A DNA stretch of 64,000 nucleotides from contig NC_089723.1 of the NCBI RefSeq assembly GCF_035083965.1, positions 22,237,193-22,301,192 on the forward strand, in the 5' to 3' direction. Shown piece by piece: positions 33,072-45,685 of this stretch; positions within the stretch are counted from its first letter, which is position 1; every line of letters begins with the position of its first letter. The stretch comes from Branchiostoma lanceolatum (lineage: Eukaryota; Chordata; Leptocardii; Amphioxiformes; Branchiostomatidae). The position numbers were made by a program, and so were the translations under genes. Below the pieces are notes generated by a model. It was not told the DNA's origin, did no database searches, and saw nothing but the letters and a program-made list of their open reading frames with translations.

Positions 33072-33536
33072 TGTACAGATGTAGGAGACATAGCACGGAA
33101 TTCAGCACTGCCAGATTCAGCAGTCAGAAATGGATATTTCTTGCAAAAGCTTGTAAATAGATAGTGTGATTGTGTCTTATTATATAAATCTAATAGAATG
33201 TTTGATCAAATTTATATTATTTATAATTTTGCGAGATATCAAAATAATAGTGTTAATTTCTGTCCCTATTAGCTGAATGGACTAGCCCACAGGGATCAGT
33301 CATGCGCAGACCCAACATTGCTGTAAAATGGAGGTGCCTGTTTCTTTGAGGAGGCGTTCCTTCAAAAAACACCCCATTTTCCCTCGTTTGCAAACGTTTC
33401 CGTGGATGTAGCCAACTTCTTTCTAATCTTAAGGACGAGTACGTAACTTTTAGCCGGGTAAATACAGCTTGACCGCTGCGATTGTTGAAATTGGACGTGT
33501 ATTTTCGCGGAAGGTGAGGCGAGAGACGTTTCCAAG
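33072..33536. promoter_or_regulatory. bidirectional promoter interval, XPA / RPRD2-like
   Basis: The XPA start codon (33071, minus) and the RPRD2-like start codon (33537, plus) face away from each other with 465 bp between. Both 5' UTRs and promoters must lie here unless upstream UTR exons exist. No TATA box is placed convincingly for either gene; the plus-side 80 bp is GC-rich. Confidence 0.6.
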
Positions 33537-36500
33537 ATGGCGTCCCTGAACGTGGAAAATTTTGAGCGCAAACTGGCGGGACTACAGAACACGATGGACA
33601 GTATCCAAACACTCTCCCTCTGGATCGTGCACCACAAGAGCAGCCACCAACAGATCGTGCAGGTGTGGATGAAGCATCTTCGGAAATGTGAGTATAGATT
33701 TTCCGATATTGAAACCTTTTGTGTGGGGCCATGTGACTTAGTATGTTGTGAGGGGCGGAACATATATGCATGTTACAACATAGACTTGACATTGGTATAG
33801 AGGACGCAGTCGTACTGTATATATTTGACGAAATTTTTCCATGCATAGATATTGAAATGAAATATCTTGTTTTCTTATCCTTGTGTTAGTCAAGTTTGAC
33901 CTCCCTGAAATGATTTAGCTGATATTATATTGTTGTATATACGCTATACCTTATAGTTATACACTATATTTGGCACGTATTGTCTTTGAGGAATGTCTGT
34001 GAAAATACAGTACCCTCTCAATACGAGGGTGCCATTCGGTGATATACAATAATCTTTCTTATCTTATAACTGTGTACTGTTGCAACTGTTGGAACATAAT
34101 TTTTCTTTTGTTTCTTTGATTATTGTACGCAGAATCATGTGTGCAGAATTTGTCATACTCATTGTTTTTCAAATGTTTGTGAATGTCAGAGCTGGCAATA
34201 GTGCAAGCATTTATTATGCAAATAAGGTCATCATTTGCATAAATTATATCAGTTGATCATATTTTCCACCTAAATAGTTGAAGTTGTCTTAAGTATGACA
34301 GTGTTATCTTAACAAAGAAGGCTATTATAGCATTTTCTGATCAATTATGCAAATTAGGCCCCCAATTGCATAATTTATATTGAACCATGTTCGCCTTCAC
34401 ATAGATTCCAAATACAACAAGTATAAAGTTCCGGTTATTTACCAATATCATGGAATTACAGTACACAGTTAAGCACTCTCACACCAGCATGTATGTTTTT
34501 GTCACCTGGGCCAGATTTTCCTTGTCTACATTTGCTTTACATTTAATTGTTACTAGAACTGCAGCCATGCCTTCACATCTGAAGAAGGACTGATCTCGAT
34601 TTTCAATGGACAAAGCATGTTAGAATCAGTTAGATGAATATCTATTGGCCTTGGGGTAAAGGTAGGGTCAGACAAGTCCATTGGCCTAATTGTCCAGGGC
34701 AAGTGAAAGTGACTATTGGGAAAGCAGTATCCTCCTGTACTTGCCTGATCGAGCCAGTGTAATTCTTCCATGGGTGCGATTTTTCCATAGGTAGATGTAG
34801 GTACCACACTAGCCTGCTTTAAAGTGCTAAAGGATTGCCTTGCTGAAAGTAAAAATGCATAGAAACTTGTCATTTCAATTCAGGCCAGTAATAAGTTTCT
34901 TTAGGCCACACATACTGTATATAAATTTTTCAAAACTTGTCCAACCCTGTAAAACTACAAGACTGAGCACTGTAACTAAGTTTTTATCTATTTACAGCCA
35001 AGCCTCCGGAAAAGCTGAACCTGATGTACCTCTGCAATGATGTACTACAAAATGGGCGGAGGAAGGGTGCCACTGCCTATAACGAGTCCTTCAAGACTGT
35101 GCTGGTAGAAGCAGCTTCCCTGACCAGGTAAGGAGTAGGCAAAAACATGCTAGGAAGAAGACAAAGAAATTATTGTAAATGGTGGTTGTAGTGCTGTATA
35201 CCTAAACACAACTTTATGTACAGGTCCGGACCTGAACTATTTGACAAAGAAACAGGTGTGATCTTCAATGATGACAGTAAACATGAAATGATGAATGAAT
35301 AGTGTACCGGATGTTTGTTTACACATCAGGTACCTTATGCAGAGAACCCATGCTCTCGAGAGGATCTCAATTCTAAGCTGGTGCTATGGTACCGTTGGTA
35401 TTTCAATGTCTATACAATGTATTCATTTTTGTTCCAGTGCTAAATTTTCATTCTTGTGTTTTTATTTTTAGTGACAAAATAACGGAAAAAATTCTATACA
35501 AAGAGTACCTTGATGTCCTGTACATAACGATTTTCATGCTATTGTACACAGTTCCAGGTGCATTGTGTGTACAAAACTACAGCACATACATGTAAAAATG
35601 TAGATTAAGGAAACAAACATGATGAAGGGGGATTGCTTGCCATTACATGTGGCAGAAAAAGTGTTTAACCAAATATTTTTATTCAACCCACATCTTCATG
35701 GCCCTTTCTAGTCTGCTCCTTACATATTCTTGGAGTGCACCGAAATTCCAGTAATATAGCAAGTAAAGCAGAGCTTGGAGTGTTCCCGGTAGATTTAGTT
35801 GTGTCAATCCGCATAGTTAAGTATTGGTTGCGCCTCAGACAACTCGATCCTTTGACTCATCCTTTACAAGTAGATGCTCTATTGTATCAACAGTCTTCCC
35901 AAGTGAATAGCAACAAGAAAAACTGGTTACAACATGTGAAAGATGTACTTGACAATAGCGGATACTCCTTTATCTGGAACGCCAACAATCTCGATCTAGA
36001 CATACAACATATATGTACATTGTTAAGAAAAAGGCTGACCGACATTTACACTCAAAGTTTTCTTTATAAATTATCTATCGATGACAGTAAGTTAAAATTT
36101 TATAGGAATGTTAAAACAGAATACTCAATGGAAAAATATCTTTCCAACAAAGATTTTGAACAACGGTCAGCTGTGTGTAAGATACGAATAAGTGCACATC
36201 CACTAGAAATAGAAAAGGGTAGATATAAAAAGCTGCCCGCTCACGAGAGAATGTGTAAGTTTTGTACAATGAACGCAGTGGAAAATGAAATACATTTCCT
36301 TTGCCAATGCCCTCTATATGAGGCCGAAAGAAACGATTTATATAAAACAGCTTCCGTTAATTCTCCTAGCTTTCACCATTTGAATAGCTTACAAAAATCC
36401 ATATCACTACTAAAATCAACAAACCCACTTACGATGAAAAACGTGGGTCTCTTCATTTTCCACTGCCTTCAAAAAAGAAGTAAAACCCAACCATAGTCAA

Positions 36501-39500
36501 CCTTAGTTAACTTAGAACTTTGACAGTAGCCTAGATACCTATTTTTGATTCCCATGTATTCCCATGTACTTGTTTGTCTGCAATTAGCCTTCGGGCATGA
36601 ACTTGCAATAAAGTTATTATTATTATGCAACAAATTTCCTTTGGAATGATTGCCTTTCAAATGGTGACACTGTGGTTTATCTTGTCAGCTTTTGTGTAAC
36701 TCTGATAGACTCTAATGATTTTTTATGAAAAATGTAAAAATGATTTCTGTGGAAATGGTGACTATGCTTAGCCTACATCATACATGTAGGTGCCATCTTA
36801 GTTACTGTAGATTACCGGGCCTCCCATACTTTCCCCTAACATGGTTAGCCCAGGAAGACTAACTAGGGTGGCACCCAGGCTACATTATTCAACCATATCA
36901 AGGCTTTATCTAAAGAAGAGGTGTAACATTTATGAGATGATGACATTATTTGTCTATTTATACAGAGATTCCACTATCCGTAAGTCTGTGGACAGGATCT
37001 TCAACATCTGGGAGGAGAGAAGTGTGTATGACAGTGACTTCATCACACAGCTTAAGGGAGCACTGGGTGAGCTTCCTTATCTTTGTTCAACCACACATTC
37101 ATAGAGAAATTGAAGCTTTAAACCTACATGTATCACTGTGCCAACAGAACTTACAGTTACTCAATATGAGTTGTATGATTTTATTGAGAAGGAAGTTGAT
37201 AGAAGTATTAGCCTGTTTTGTCTGTTGTGTAACAACTCTGGATTTTGAATTTGCATCCAAGATATGTTATCACTTACCTCATTAAAAGACTAGCTTTTTG
37301 TTATCAGGGTACATACAAAAATGATGAATTATTTAAAGTAATTGGCTTGATCTTGATAGGAAATCAAAAATTAAGTTTTGGTGGCTTGAGGGGGAGGATG
37401 ATGTTCCGGATCTCATCAAAAGAAAGATCACTTACCCTGATACACTATATTTGTGTTTCATGAAAAAAAGAGGTATCCAATACACTTGCTTGAAAATCAT
37501 AACTGAAGCACCTTATCTTATACAATTTAGTAAAAGTCTGCAACTGTAATGTTACTCATTTTGCCAAAATTTCCAAAATGTGAAGGGGTGAAATATATAA
37601 TGGTTTTGCATGAAACTATACATGTATTGTAAATTAAATTTTTGAAGATCTGTTGTTTCCTTTAACAGTTTTTTTGACATTCAATGCTGTAGTCATGAAT
37701 GCGCAGTAATGTTTCCAACATTTTGGTTTCATTCCAGTGAGTTCAAAAGTCCGGCCCAAGAAGGTGAACACAAAGGTTCTTGCAGAGTTCAAGGTTAGTG
37801 ACTACAGTCTATTGAATTGTAAAGTACTGCTATTCATCACACAGTAATCTACACATGAATAATAAATATTAGCTTTAGAATGGGTTGTATCATCTCCGGA
37901 CATTCAAAAAAACACCTTTTGGAGTAAACATTGCACTAAACCCATAGGTTTTTAGCTAGGATTTATAGACAGGGCATCCAATTTTTTTAAATTTTTTTTA
38001 TTTTGAGGGGGACCAGACTTCTTAACCTTCAGCACACTGAAGTACCCATTTGGCACCCAATTCCCTATTGGTTACAGAGTTAGGCAGCAGGGAGAAGGTT
38101 AAATGGGCTCTATGGAATAATGACAACTCATCAGCTTTGCATGTCAATCAATTCTCATGCTGTCCTTTTCATGAATATTCTGTAATTGCCATTTTCATTA
38201 ACATTCTATATCGTCATGTCCATAAACATTCCATGAATGTCGTTTTTATCAATATTTCATATTTTTATTATCGCGATTGTTATTTCCAGCCTCAGAAGCT
38301 GATTGACAGCATCAGTTCCTTCAAGCGACTGGAAGATGACATGATATTCCGACAACAGCAGTTCAGTCAGCTACGGGTGGATGTCACAAGTAGTGAAACA
38401 CTCAAGCAACTTAAAGGTATTCTCAACTTTGAGGGAGGGGTGTATAACATATGATATCTGCAACAGACTGTGTTTGGGTTCTTTTGCCCTCTCTTTTGGC
38501 ATCAGTTTGCTCAGGTAAGGAAAGTGGAGAAAGTGCTGTTGCCTGCTCAATTTTTTACTTGATTTTTTTTCTGAGTGTGGGGGAAAGAAAGCTCTGAAAT
38601 GAAAAAGTGTTTTTTTGAGCCCTACTAGATAAGGTTGGTAAACTGAAAGCGTGGCCGTGATCGTGACTTATGTCGTGTTCTGTCGTTGCTGCCTAGATCC
38701 GCATGGGCGCAATCAGTTCTTCAAAAAGTTTGGCAAGCTGTCGTCGAGAGATGGCCTCTCGCAGCATCCTGAAAGGGAGACTGCAGATTATACTTGTAAG
38801 GCCTGGAGGGTCGATCTCCAAGCAGATGTTGGAAGGAAGGATTGTAACGATTTCTAACTGCGCCAGGTTCCTGACACTCAAGCGGGTACCTCACTGGACA
38901 TTCAGCCTGTCGGTGACCCTGCTGCAACCTAAATTGGAATTTGTGTTACCCTTGACTTTTTAATGGGAATATCATGCAAAACATTAAATATGACTAGATT
39001 TAAGAAAACAAAACAAATTGTGAAAAGATTTGTTTTCTATTGCTGAAATACATTGAGCGCTCTGTAGAAATACTAAAATCGCTTAGCCGCAGCAAGGTCG
39101 CCAATGTGCCGCGGGTCAAGTGAGATACCAGCTTCAACGGTCCCTTAAGCTGCCAGCAAACAGTGATGTGTCATGGACTTTGACTAGTCAGAATACTTTA
39201 TCATCTTCACTTCTGGTATCTGCTAGGAGATTACTGAAAGTTGCTTACATATAAGCTTGAAAGGCCTGTAGAATATGGGCTTCAAGTAACCTTGTTGCAG
39301 AATTCTTTGCCAGATGTTCTGTTGTATACACTAAAAGTCTAATTCATCAGCAACCAGAGCAATCTTTTTGGCCATTTTCTTTGTTTTATCATTGAAGTTG
39401 CTGAAGATGTTTGTTGAGCAAAAACACTCTTCGTACACAACCAAGTGCTTTATTCAATCAATGTTTCAGTGACCGTCTGTCACTTTCCTCAGGGCAATTC

Positions 39501-42500
39501 TCACTGGTTCACTTTGCACTGCAGCTATAGATGCTTACGGATGCGGTCCAAAAAGTAAAGATGGTCACCAAAACGTTGGTTGAATAAAAACAACACTTTG
39601 TTGTGTTCAAAGACACTTTTTTGCAGTGACTTACCAACCTGATGAAATCATTCTTATAGGTAATAGATTTTAGTTTTTTACCTCAAACCATTGCTCTGGT
39701 TGGCTATCATTTTCAGATCCACCTACTTGTTGATGTACATGTTTGTGACAGAATTACTGTTGTTACAGTAATACTGTTTTTCTGTCTTTCTTTTACAGAT
39801 CGACAAGGAGGGAAGAAGTTTTCGGAGGAGTTTGACGAGGCGACAGAAAAGCTGGAGGAGTTTGTGAAGAGCATGGACAAGCAGTTGGCGGAGAGGAAAA
39901 AGATGGTGGAGTTGGTGGAGCAGGCTGAGATCTTCTACTCAACACAACACAGCGAAGCCAAGATAGTGGCAAATGTATGTCCGAGTCTCTTGTGTTATCC
40001 TTACCCCACCCCCTTTTTTTTAAAGTTCTTGTGTCACCAATGACACTGAAATACAACATTTCCTGAAAACAAGCAACCATTGTATTGTAAGTATTGTTCA
40101 ATGAACAATTCACAAAGACATTTGTCCAAAATATACACCCTTTGGATGTTATTGAACATCAAGTTTTAGAAATCATACTTCCAGTTCTTTATTCCTGCCT
40201 TCAGGTAATCAAGTTGATTGCGGCTCATGATGTCATAATCGTTGTCGGTTCAAAACCTGGTACAGTGACTCTTGAAAATCATTCTTTTGAGAAGCAGATA
40301 AGCTATTGCTTACTTAACTAACCCCAAAACTTTCACCTAACGCAATATCCTCTGCTCCTCTCAGGCCTACAAGAACTTTGGCACGAGAATCTCCAATTTT
40401 AAGAAGAGAATTGACCAGTACAAGAAGGACCTGCCAGACCCAGACAGTCCCATCCCCTCTCCGTCAGAAGACGCGCCATCGCCGGGCAGCACCCCACCCC
40501 CCGAGGAACCTGACACCAGGGAGGTGGAGGACATGGACATCTCAGATGACGACGAGGAAGGGAAGGCTGCTTCAAACATTGTTGGTGAGTTACTGCACTG
40601 GGCTCGAAATACTGGGTGCATATACAATTTTGTGCACCCAAAATTGGATCTGTGCACCCCATTTTTGACTGTGGGTTCACAGGTGCGCCTAGATAATAAG
40701 GTTACCTACCCAAAAGGTTATTGACAAAAATATTTTACATGTGTACCTGGGTACAAAGAACTTAAGTATACAGCATATTTTTTACATTCAAGTGTAATAG
40801 AAATGATACAACCAAATTTTGAGGTTAGCTTTAGAATAACAGATTCCAGTTATGAACAGTGCAGTAGAGTTTGTACAATGGTAAATTTCTTTTGTTGACA
40901 ATGTACTTACATGTAAGTTGATGTTTCGCCCCAAATTTTAAGTGCACTTTTTTCCAAATATGAATTTCAAGCCCTGCTGTCTCTTGTTACTTGTATTAAG
41001 TGCAGCGGCGACAATTTTTTTATGAACCTCGGATGAATTTAAAACTGCAGGAAAAAAGAAATGATTCATTTGTTCATGTATTCATCTTGAGAATGATAGA
41101 AAAGCTACCATATTTTGAATACATTTATTTTCCCTGTTGTATGTTATTGCTGAGTAGTAGATTTTTATTTTCAATCTTAGTTATTGATGAATGACATCTT
41201 TCAGCTGCAGGTAAGGGAGAATGTGAGAGCTTTGACCTAGAATATCATGAGACTGTAATTACAGACTAGTGCAGTAAAGAGTTGAATATAAGAGCCAAAC
41301 TAAAATCTGTTCCTTCTCCCCAATAGCTGTGACACCAAGCAAGTCCATAACCAGGACAGGCACAGGGATCAGACCCTCCCACTCACACACAGGTCCAGCC
41401 AGCAAGAGAGCCAAGCTGGTGCAGAACGAGAAACCCACCACGGCCTCTGCCATTGCTGCGACCGCGGCTGGCTCCAACATCCTGGAACTGTTGCAAAACG
41501 TGGGGGTCACCGATCCCTCCACCCTCAAGAAAATGAACGCAGCTCAGTTAGTGTCTTTACTGTCAAAGACAGAGCCCAAGTCTACTGCTGAAGGAGAGGA
41601 ATCCCCGGACGTTAAGAAAGTCCACTCCGCCAAGACTGAGACAGTAGACGCTGAAGAGTTGACTCCTGCGGGGGTGTCAACAAGTTTTCTGTCGCAGGCC
41701 AGTCAGAAAGAGAAGCCAGCAGCAGGTAGTGGCGAGAGCAGCTTGGACTCCAGGTTAAGGGAAATGATGAGCAATGCACCAAGTTTGCCTCAAGCGGTCT
41801 CGGGTCTTTTTGACTCGCCAGTAAGGAAATCTCACCAGGAGTCCCCGAAAGCTGCTGCTGGTAAACCCAGTAAAAGTGCAACGGAAGGTAACACTAAGTC
41901 AAGCCCGTCAAAATCCACGGTTTGGCCGCAGAAGCCGGTACAGCATGTCCCCGCCACTGTCCCCCCTGTCCCTCCACAGCCTGATGTAGGCGGTGACAAA
42001 ACACCTGAGGGTGGGGTGACTCCTGAGGGGGGCATGACACCCCCTGATGACATTGGAACCCCCCTCCATGACGAGGAAGGGGGTGCTACTCCCGTACAAG
42101 ACGAAGAACCCGTGGCAAACGCACCCGATCTCTTATCTAGGTTGATTAACCAGACTAGTGAAGGTGGCAGAACACGACAGTCTGACTTGTTGTCTAAACT
42201 AGCAGGGTTGGTAAAGCTGGGGAAGGGGGGTCAGGCAGAGACTCAGACCGTTATGAGCGCAGGGCAGGGCGGCACTCCCCAGGGTGCGCCCATCTCCAGT
42301 GTCCTCCCTCCACAGAACCCAATGCCTGGACTACAGCAGTATCATCAACCAGCGAAAGGTATGAAGGTTAAACCCTCCTCCACTCCCAGGGGAATCTTGA
42401 AGAATGCAAACGGCCCCGGAGTATCCTTACCTATGGCGTCACCACCCGGAGTTCCTTCTAGGAGTATCCTGAAGAACAAGAGCGTCCCGGCTGTGGGTAG

Positions 42501-43449
42501 AGGCACTCCCGTAGGTGCCCCTCCCAGGGGTATAGCACAGTTAGGGGGTGGGGTGGACAATAGCTCAAGACTGCAGAGTCCTCAAGGTTCCATCCCAGGG
42601 AATGCTACAGAGTTTCAGGGTGTAGGGAGGGGAGGGGGAATGATGCCTCAGAGGTTACCAATAGGGGATAGCCAGTTCAACGCCAGCGGACCACCAGTTA
42701 CAAATGCACCCCTACAGGGGCCACGGATTCCCACTGTCACGGATGGGAAGCCGGATTTCAGAGGGCAGCAGGCTCAGGGTACACCACGAGGTCAGTTTGG
42801 TCAGGCTAACCATATGAACGAAGGAGGGTTCGGTCAGGGCCAGCCCATTCAGCGGATAGGGGATGCAGGGGTAGTGCAGGGGCAGCCGATTCAGCGTCTG
42901 GGTGAACAAAACGATTTAGGTGCGGGACGGGGACAGCCAATACAACGGTTAGGTGGGAGCGCCATGGCGGGGCAGCCGATTCAGCGGTTGGGCGGTCGCG
43001 GCAGCGGTGCCTTCCGCGGACAAAACCCGGAAAGGAGACAGTCAATCGATGTTGTCCAGCGTGACCGACCGCAACAGTTCGACCGCGACCGGAACATAGA
43101 CCCGGGTACCCTGACAGCTGTAAATAGCGGCTCACAGCCCAGTGTTCCCCAGGGGAGCCCCATTGCTAGACTGGAGCCCAGGTCTGAACCAGGGCCCAGC
43201 TTCGGGCCCAGAGACCCTTTCTACTCACCACGTCCTCGCCAGCAAGCCAGCCCCAGGCTACATGGCCCCCGGCCAGGTCACCGGCCACCCGGGCCCAGAC
43301 ACCACGGGCCGAGGCCGCACGGGCCCAGACAGTTTGGGTTTGGGCCGAGATCACCCCCTCCCAGAAAACCTCCTCCCCCACCACCGTACCCGCCACCCCC
43401 TGGTGCATACAGACAGAGACAGCCGTTTCAGGCTCGTCCACGTTACTGA
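33537..43449 (+). CDS. RPRD2: RPRD2-like CID protein (RNA polymerase II CTD-interacting)
   Basis: Predicted 1027 residues from eight exons: 33537-33687, 34998-35127, 36966-37066, 37738-37793, 38290-38416, 39799-39974, 40365-40584, 41327-43449; phases agree throughout. RPRD proteins bind the phosphorylated Pol II CTD through an N-terminal CID and regulate CTD dephosphorylation and transcription. The CID covers about residues 1-135 (LNVENFERKLAGLQNT, LMYLCNDVLQNGRRKG, RKSVDRIFNIWEER). A coiled-coil follows at about 146-255 (KLIDSISSFKRLEDDM, FDEATEKLEEFVKSMD). An acidic stretch (DMDISDDDEEG) precedes a 706-residue Pro/Gly/Gln-rich tail in one exon. The long tail favours RPRD2 over the short RPRD1A/B. 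The start context is AAGATGG. Confidence 0.9.
34200..34390. repeat. two octamer-like palindromic units in RPRD2 intron 1
   Basis: TTATGCAAATAAGGTCATCA with ATTTGCATAAATTATAT near 34215 recurs near 34345 as TTATGCAAATTAGGCCCCCA with ATTGCATAATTTATAT. Each half contains ATGCAAAT or its inverse. This is more likely a repeat remnant than a planned POU-factor site. Confidence 0.45.
35690..36630 (+). pseudogene. 5'-truncated non-LTR retrotransposon, C-terminal end of ORF2
   Basis: An open frame from about 35735 to 36496 encodes roughly 253 residues. They resemble the region downstream of the reverse transcriptase in non-LTR elements: LGVHRNSSN, IRIVKYWLRLRQL, then KIRISAHPLEIEKGRYKKLP and a Cys-x2-Cys...His...Cys cluster (CKFCTMNAVENEIHFLCQCP). 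The reverse transcriptase and endonuclease are absent, so the copy is 5'-truncated. The 3' end has TTCGGGCATGAACTTGCAAT, AATAAAG and a short TTATTATTATT tail. It lies in RPRD2 intron 2 in the sense direction. Confidence 0.8.
39410..39650. repeat. dispersed repeat family C, copy 2, folded (RPRD2 intron 5)
   Basis: Outer segments CAACCAAGTGCTTTATTCAA and TTGAATAAAAACAACACTTT are in inverted orientation. The part with CAACCTGATGAAATCATTCT matches 8790-8815. TTTCAGTGACCGTCTGTCAC is its inner motif. Confidence 0.45.
41205..41210 (+). other. candidate 6-nt microexon of the RPRD2-like gene
   Basis: CTGCAG is preceded by ATCTTTCAG and followed by GTAAGG, a good acceptor and donor back to back. Inserting six bases keeps phase 1 and would add two residues between exons 7 and 8. 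Inclusion is only a possibility; the gene model works without it. Confidence 0.3.
42838..42993 (+). repeat. four GQPIQR(L/I)G repeats in the RPRD2 tail
   Basis: Within residues about 825-876 the motif GQPIQRLG (once GQPIQRIG) occurs four times at 13-18-residue spacing, separated by Gly/Ala-rich linkers. A second motif, ILKN, occurs twice upstream (RGILKNANG and RSILKNKS). Such short repeated motifs often bind one partner many times; the partner is unknown. Confidence 0.85.
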
Positions 43450-44948
43450 TGGTCGTATTGTGAATATTAATAAGACTTGTAAGATTGAGCTGCTTAGCTG
43501 CATAGGATCAGTTTGTGCCCGTTGTTACAGCGTACGTAGCTGTCACCAACCTTTGTGGACCCAAACGTGTTGTGTGATAGACCAGCCCTTACCACTGATG
43601 TTTTATTTTCAGTTAAGTTCTGTTGACTACACTCTCAGTATGTAGATAAGGCACAGTGCCAAAAGTGGGGGCAAGAAGGGAGCCTAGAGAGATTGTCTTT
43701 TAATCGGAATTCAAACTTTGCAATTTGAATCCAAGTTGTAACAATTGAAGATAAAATGCACAAGGATAGTAGTTCCTGTATCACATGTGAATCTATTATA
43801 CATTTGTTCACCATTGAAGACCTTTACTTCACTCAGTACATTTGTAAACCTCATAACAAATACATGTAGTAGTGAATGTACATTCTGAGGAAAATGCTGA
43901 TGAGAGTTTATTCAACCTTGTATTGGAAAGGTTTTATATCTGAAGATGTGTTAGACAATGTAAAGGTTGTTGGTTGTAAGTAATGTGCCTAGGTGTTGGA
44001 TACAGCAAGTTTGAGGCTCCCTCTTTGCCCCAGAAGGCCCATACTTTAAAGCAGCTCAAATATTGAATAACCTCTGAGAGTCTCTCTAGCAAAAGTAAGA
44101 TGTACAACGTTGTAAGTAATGAAAATTGTTGGAGACAGAATTTCTACGCAAAGTCAGTAGTGATGTACAGAGTAATTTCAGTACAACTAGAGGGAAGTTG
44201 AGAGAACAATCAATGAGTGAGCCTTGTACCCTCGCCAAATGCAGATGTAAAAATGCTGATGTATTGGCACAGTTACAGAGATTAAACTTCCAGTGTTTCT
44301 GTACGTTGGTGTGGTTGTAACTTACGTGTAACTAATTTAAACATCTGGTTGTTGCTGCCATTCCGAGGAGAGAAGGAAGGAGGCGCCCGTTCACAACAGT
44401 CAAGACGAGAGGCGGACCAGGGACAGCATCAAAGTATGGGTGGGAGCGAAGTGATCGCCATGCATTCAATACAATGCATGTTTGCGAGAATAAATTTCGA
44501 CGAACGTGAAAATTAGATTCCATTAAAAATGTAGACGCGAACAAAGTAATATGAGAGTAATAGAAATACCTTTTCCAATGGAATTATTGTTTTTAGCCGT
44601 AGCCTATATCTAGAAGTCGAAAGTGTAAATAGTTTTGTGTTTGGCCATGCAGATGGTTTTTTATTATTTTGACTTACATAATTGCTAAAGGAAAACTTGT
44701 TATTTTCATTTACCAGTAAGCCGGACCTAACCAGATTACTATCCACCACAAACGAGCATGACTTCCGAAGTCAATATTTACGTGTACATGCGTGGCCAAT
44801 CCACGCAGAGCGAATCTCCTGGCTGCACTGAAGCCGTGCACTCTATGAACAAAGGAGTTTAATAATGTCCGGCCTTGGCTAGAATGTTGTTAGTTGTAGT
44901 TACGATCTACCTTGTTCCGCAGGACTTGGGTATCAATGAACAAGCAAT

Positions 44949-45140
44949 ACTGTAAATGCAGAAATGTTAGCGGTGATTTAGGTTCGCGGTGAAGTCTTTA
45001 CCGCGAACTTGAAACCACCGTGAAAAGCCATTCTATTGTGTGACTACCGCTACTATTGTTTCAAACACAAACCACCGCGAACACTTACTTTTCTCCCTAC
45101 CGCGAAATTAAATCCCCGCGAACATTTCTGCATTTACAGT
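44949..45140. mobile_element. foldback MITE with long inverted ends
   Basis: A 192-bp element. The left end ACTGTAAATGCAGAAATGTT is matched by AACATTTCTGCATTTACAGT at the right, a nearly perfect 20-bp inverted repeat. Further imperfect pairing involves GGTTCGCGGTGAA-type and CCGCGAA-type blocks. No clear target duplication is seen. Confidence 0.75.
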
Positions 45141-45299
45141 GTCGCTGTGTTGCCCTTTGGCATCTACAAATGTACTTTCTTAGTTTGCACTTTGGTTATT
45201 TTTGGGGAAACATATAGAGGGTAACATTTGCAGACAGTAGCGCCTGGCACATGTACATGTATGTACTTTATGCAGTTGTGACAGAGGATTCGTTTTGGG

Positions 45300-45685
45300 T
45301 ATAACCTAGAATCTATCGTCGTTAGGCCAGGATATCTTCGGTCAAGGTTTGTTACCCTAGAATCTATCGTCGTTAGGCCAGGATATCTTCGGTCAAGGTT
45401 TGTTCGGGGCACACGGAGCTCTATGCCGCCTGGGTAAACGTTTGTACCCGGTGGTTGTTTTACGTAATTACGCGGTGGGAGTTTCATGCGGTAGGGGTTT
45501 AATAAATCTTTGCAAATACCTGACTTGATATTTCGGACTTATTCATGCGCCATTGAAACTATACCGTCATCGTCCATAGAACTCCTGCCGCGTCAACTAC
45601 TACCGGGTGTCAAAGTTACCTCGGCGGTGCAAAGCGCCTTCTGTCCCGCCTAACGACGATGGATCGGATTCCAGGTTACGTATAC
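45300..45685. mobile_element. foldback element with internal 51-bp tandem duplication
   Basis: The left end TAACCTAGAATCTATCGTCG, then TTAGG, is inverted at 45648-45682 (CCTAACGACGATGGATCGGA, then TTCCAGGTTA). The left end is followed by an almost exact 51-bp second copy starting at 45356. A segment CTTGATATTTCGGACTTATT occurs at about 45524 and again at about 45757, just outside the element. Confidence 0.6.

Noticed and set aside
33253-33846. 197-codon minus-strand frame across the XPA/RPRD2 promoter
   Set aside because: It runs antisense over RPRD2 exon 1 and the promoter interval, and its translation has no family features.
35221-35234. Perfect 14-bp palindrome CAGGTCCGGACCTG
   Set aside because: Short palindromes like this are expected in 64 kb, and no repeat or regulatory context supports it.
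38651-38963. Overlapping frames on both strands in RPRD2 intron 5
   Set aside because: The segment is GC-richer than its surroundings and may be a transposon remnant, but no motif identifies it.
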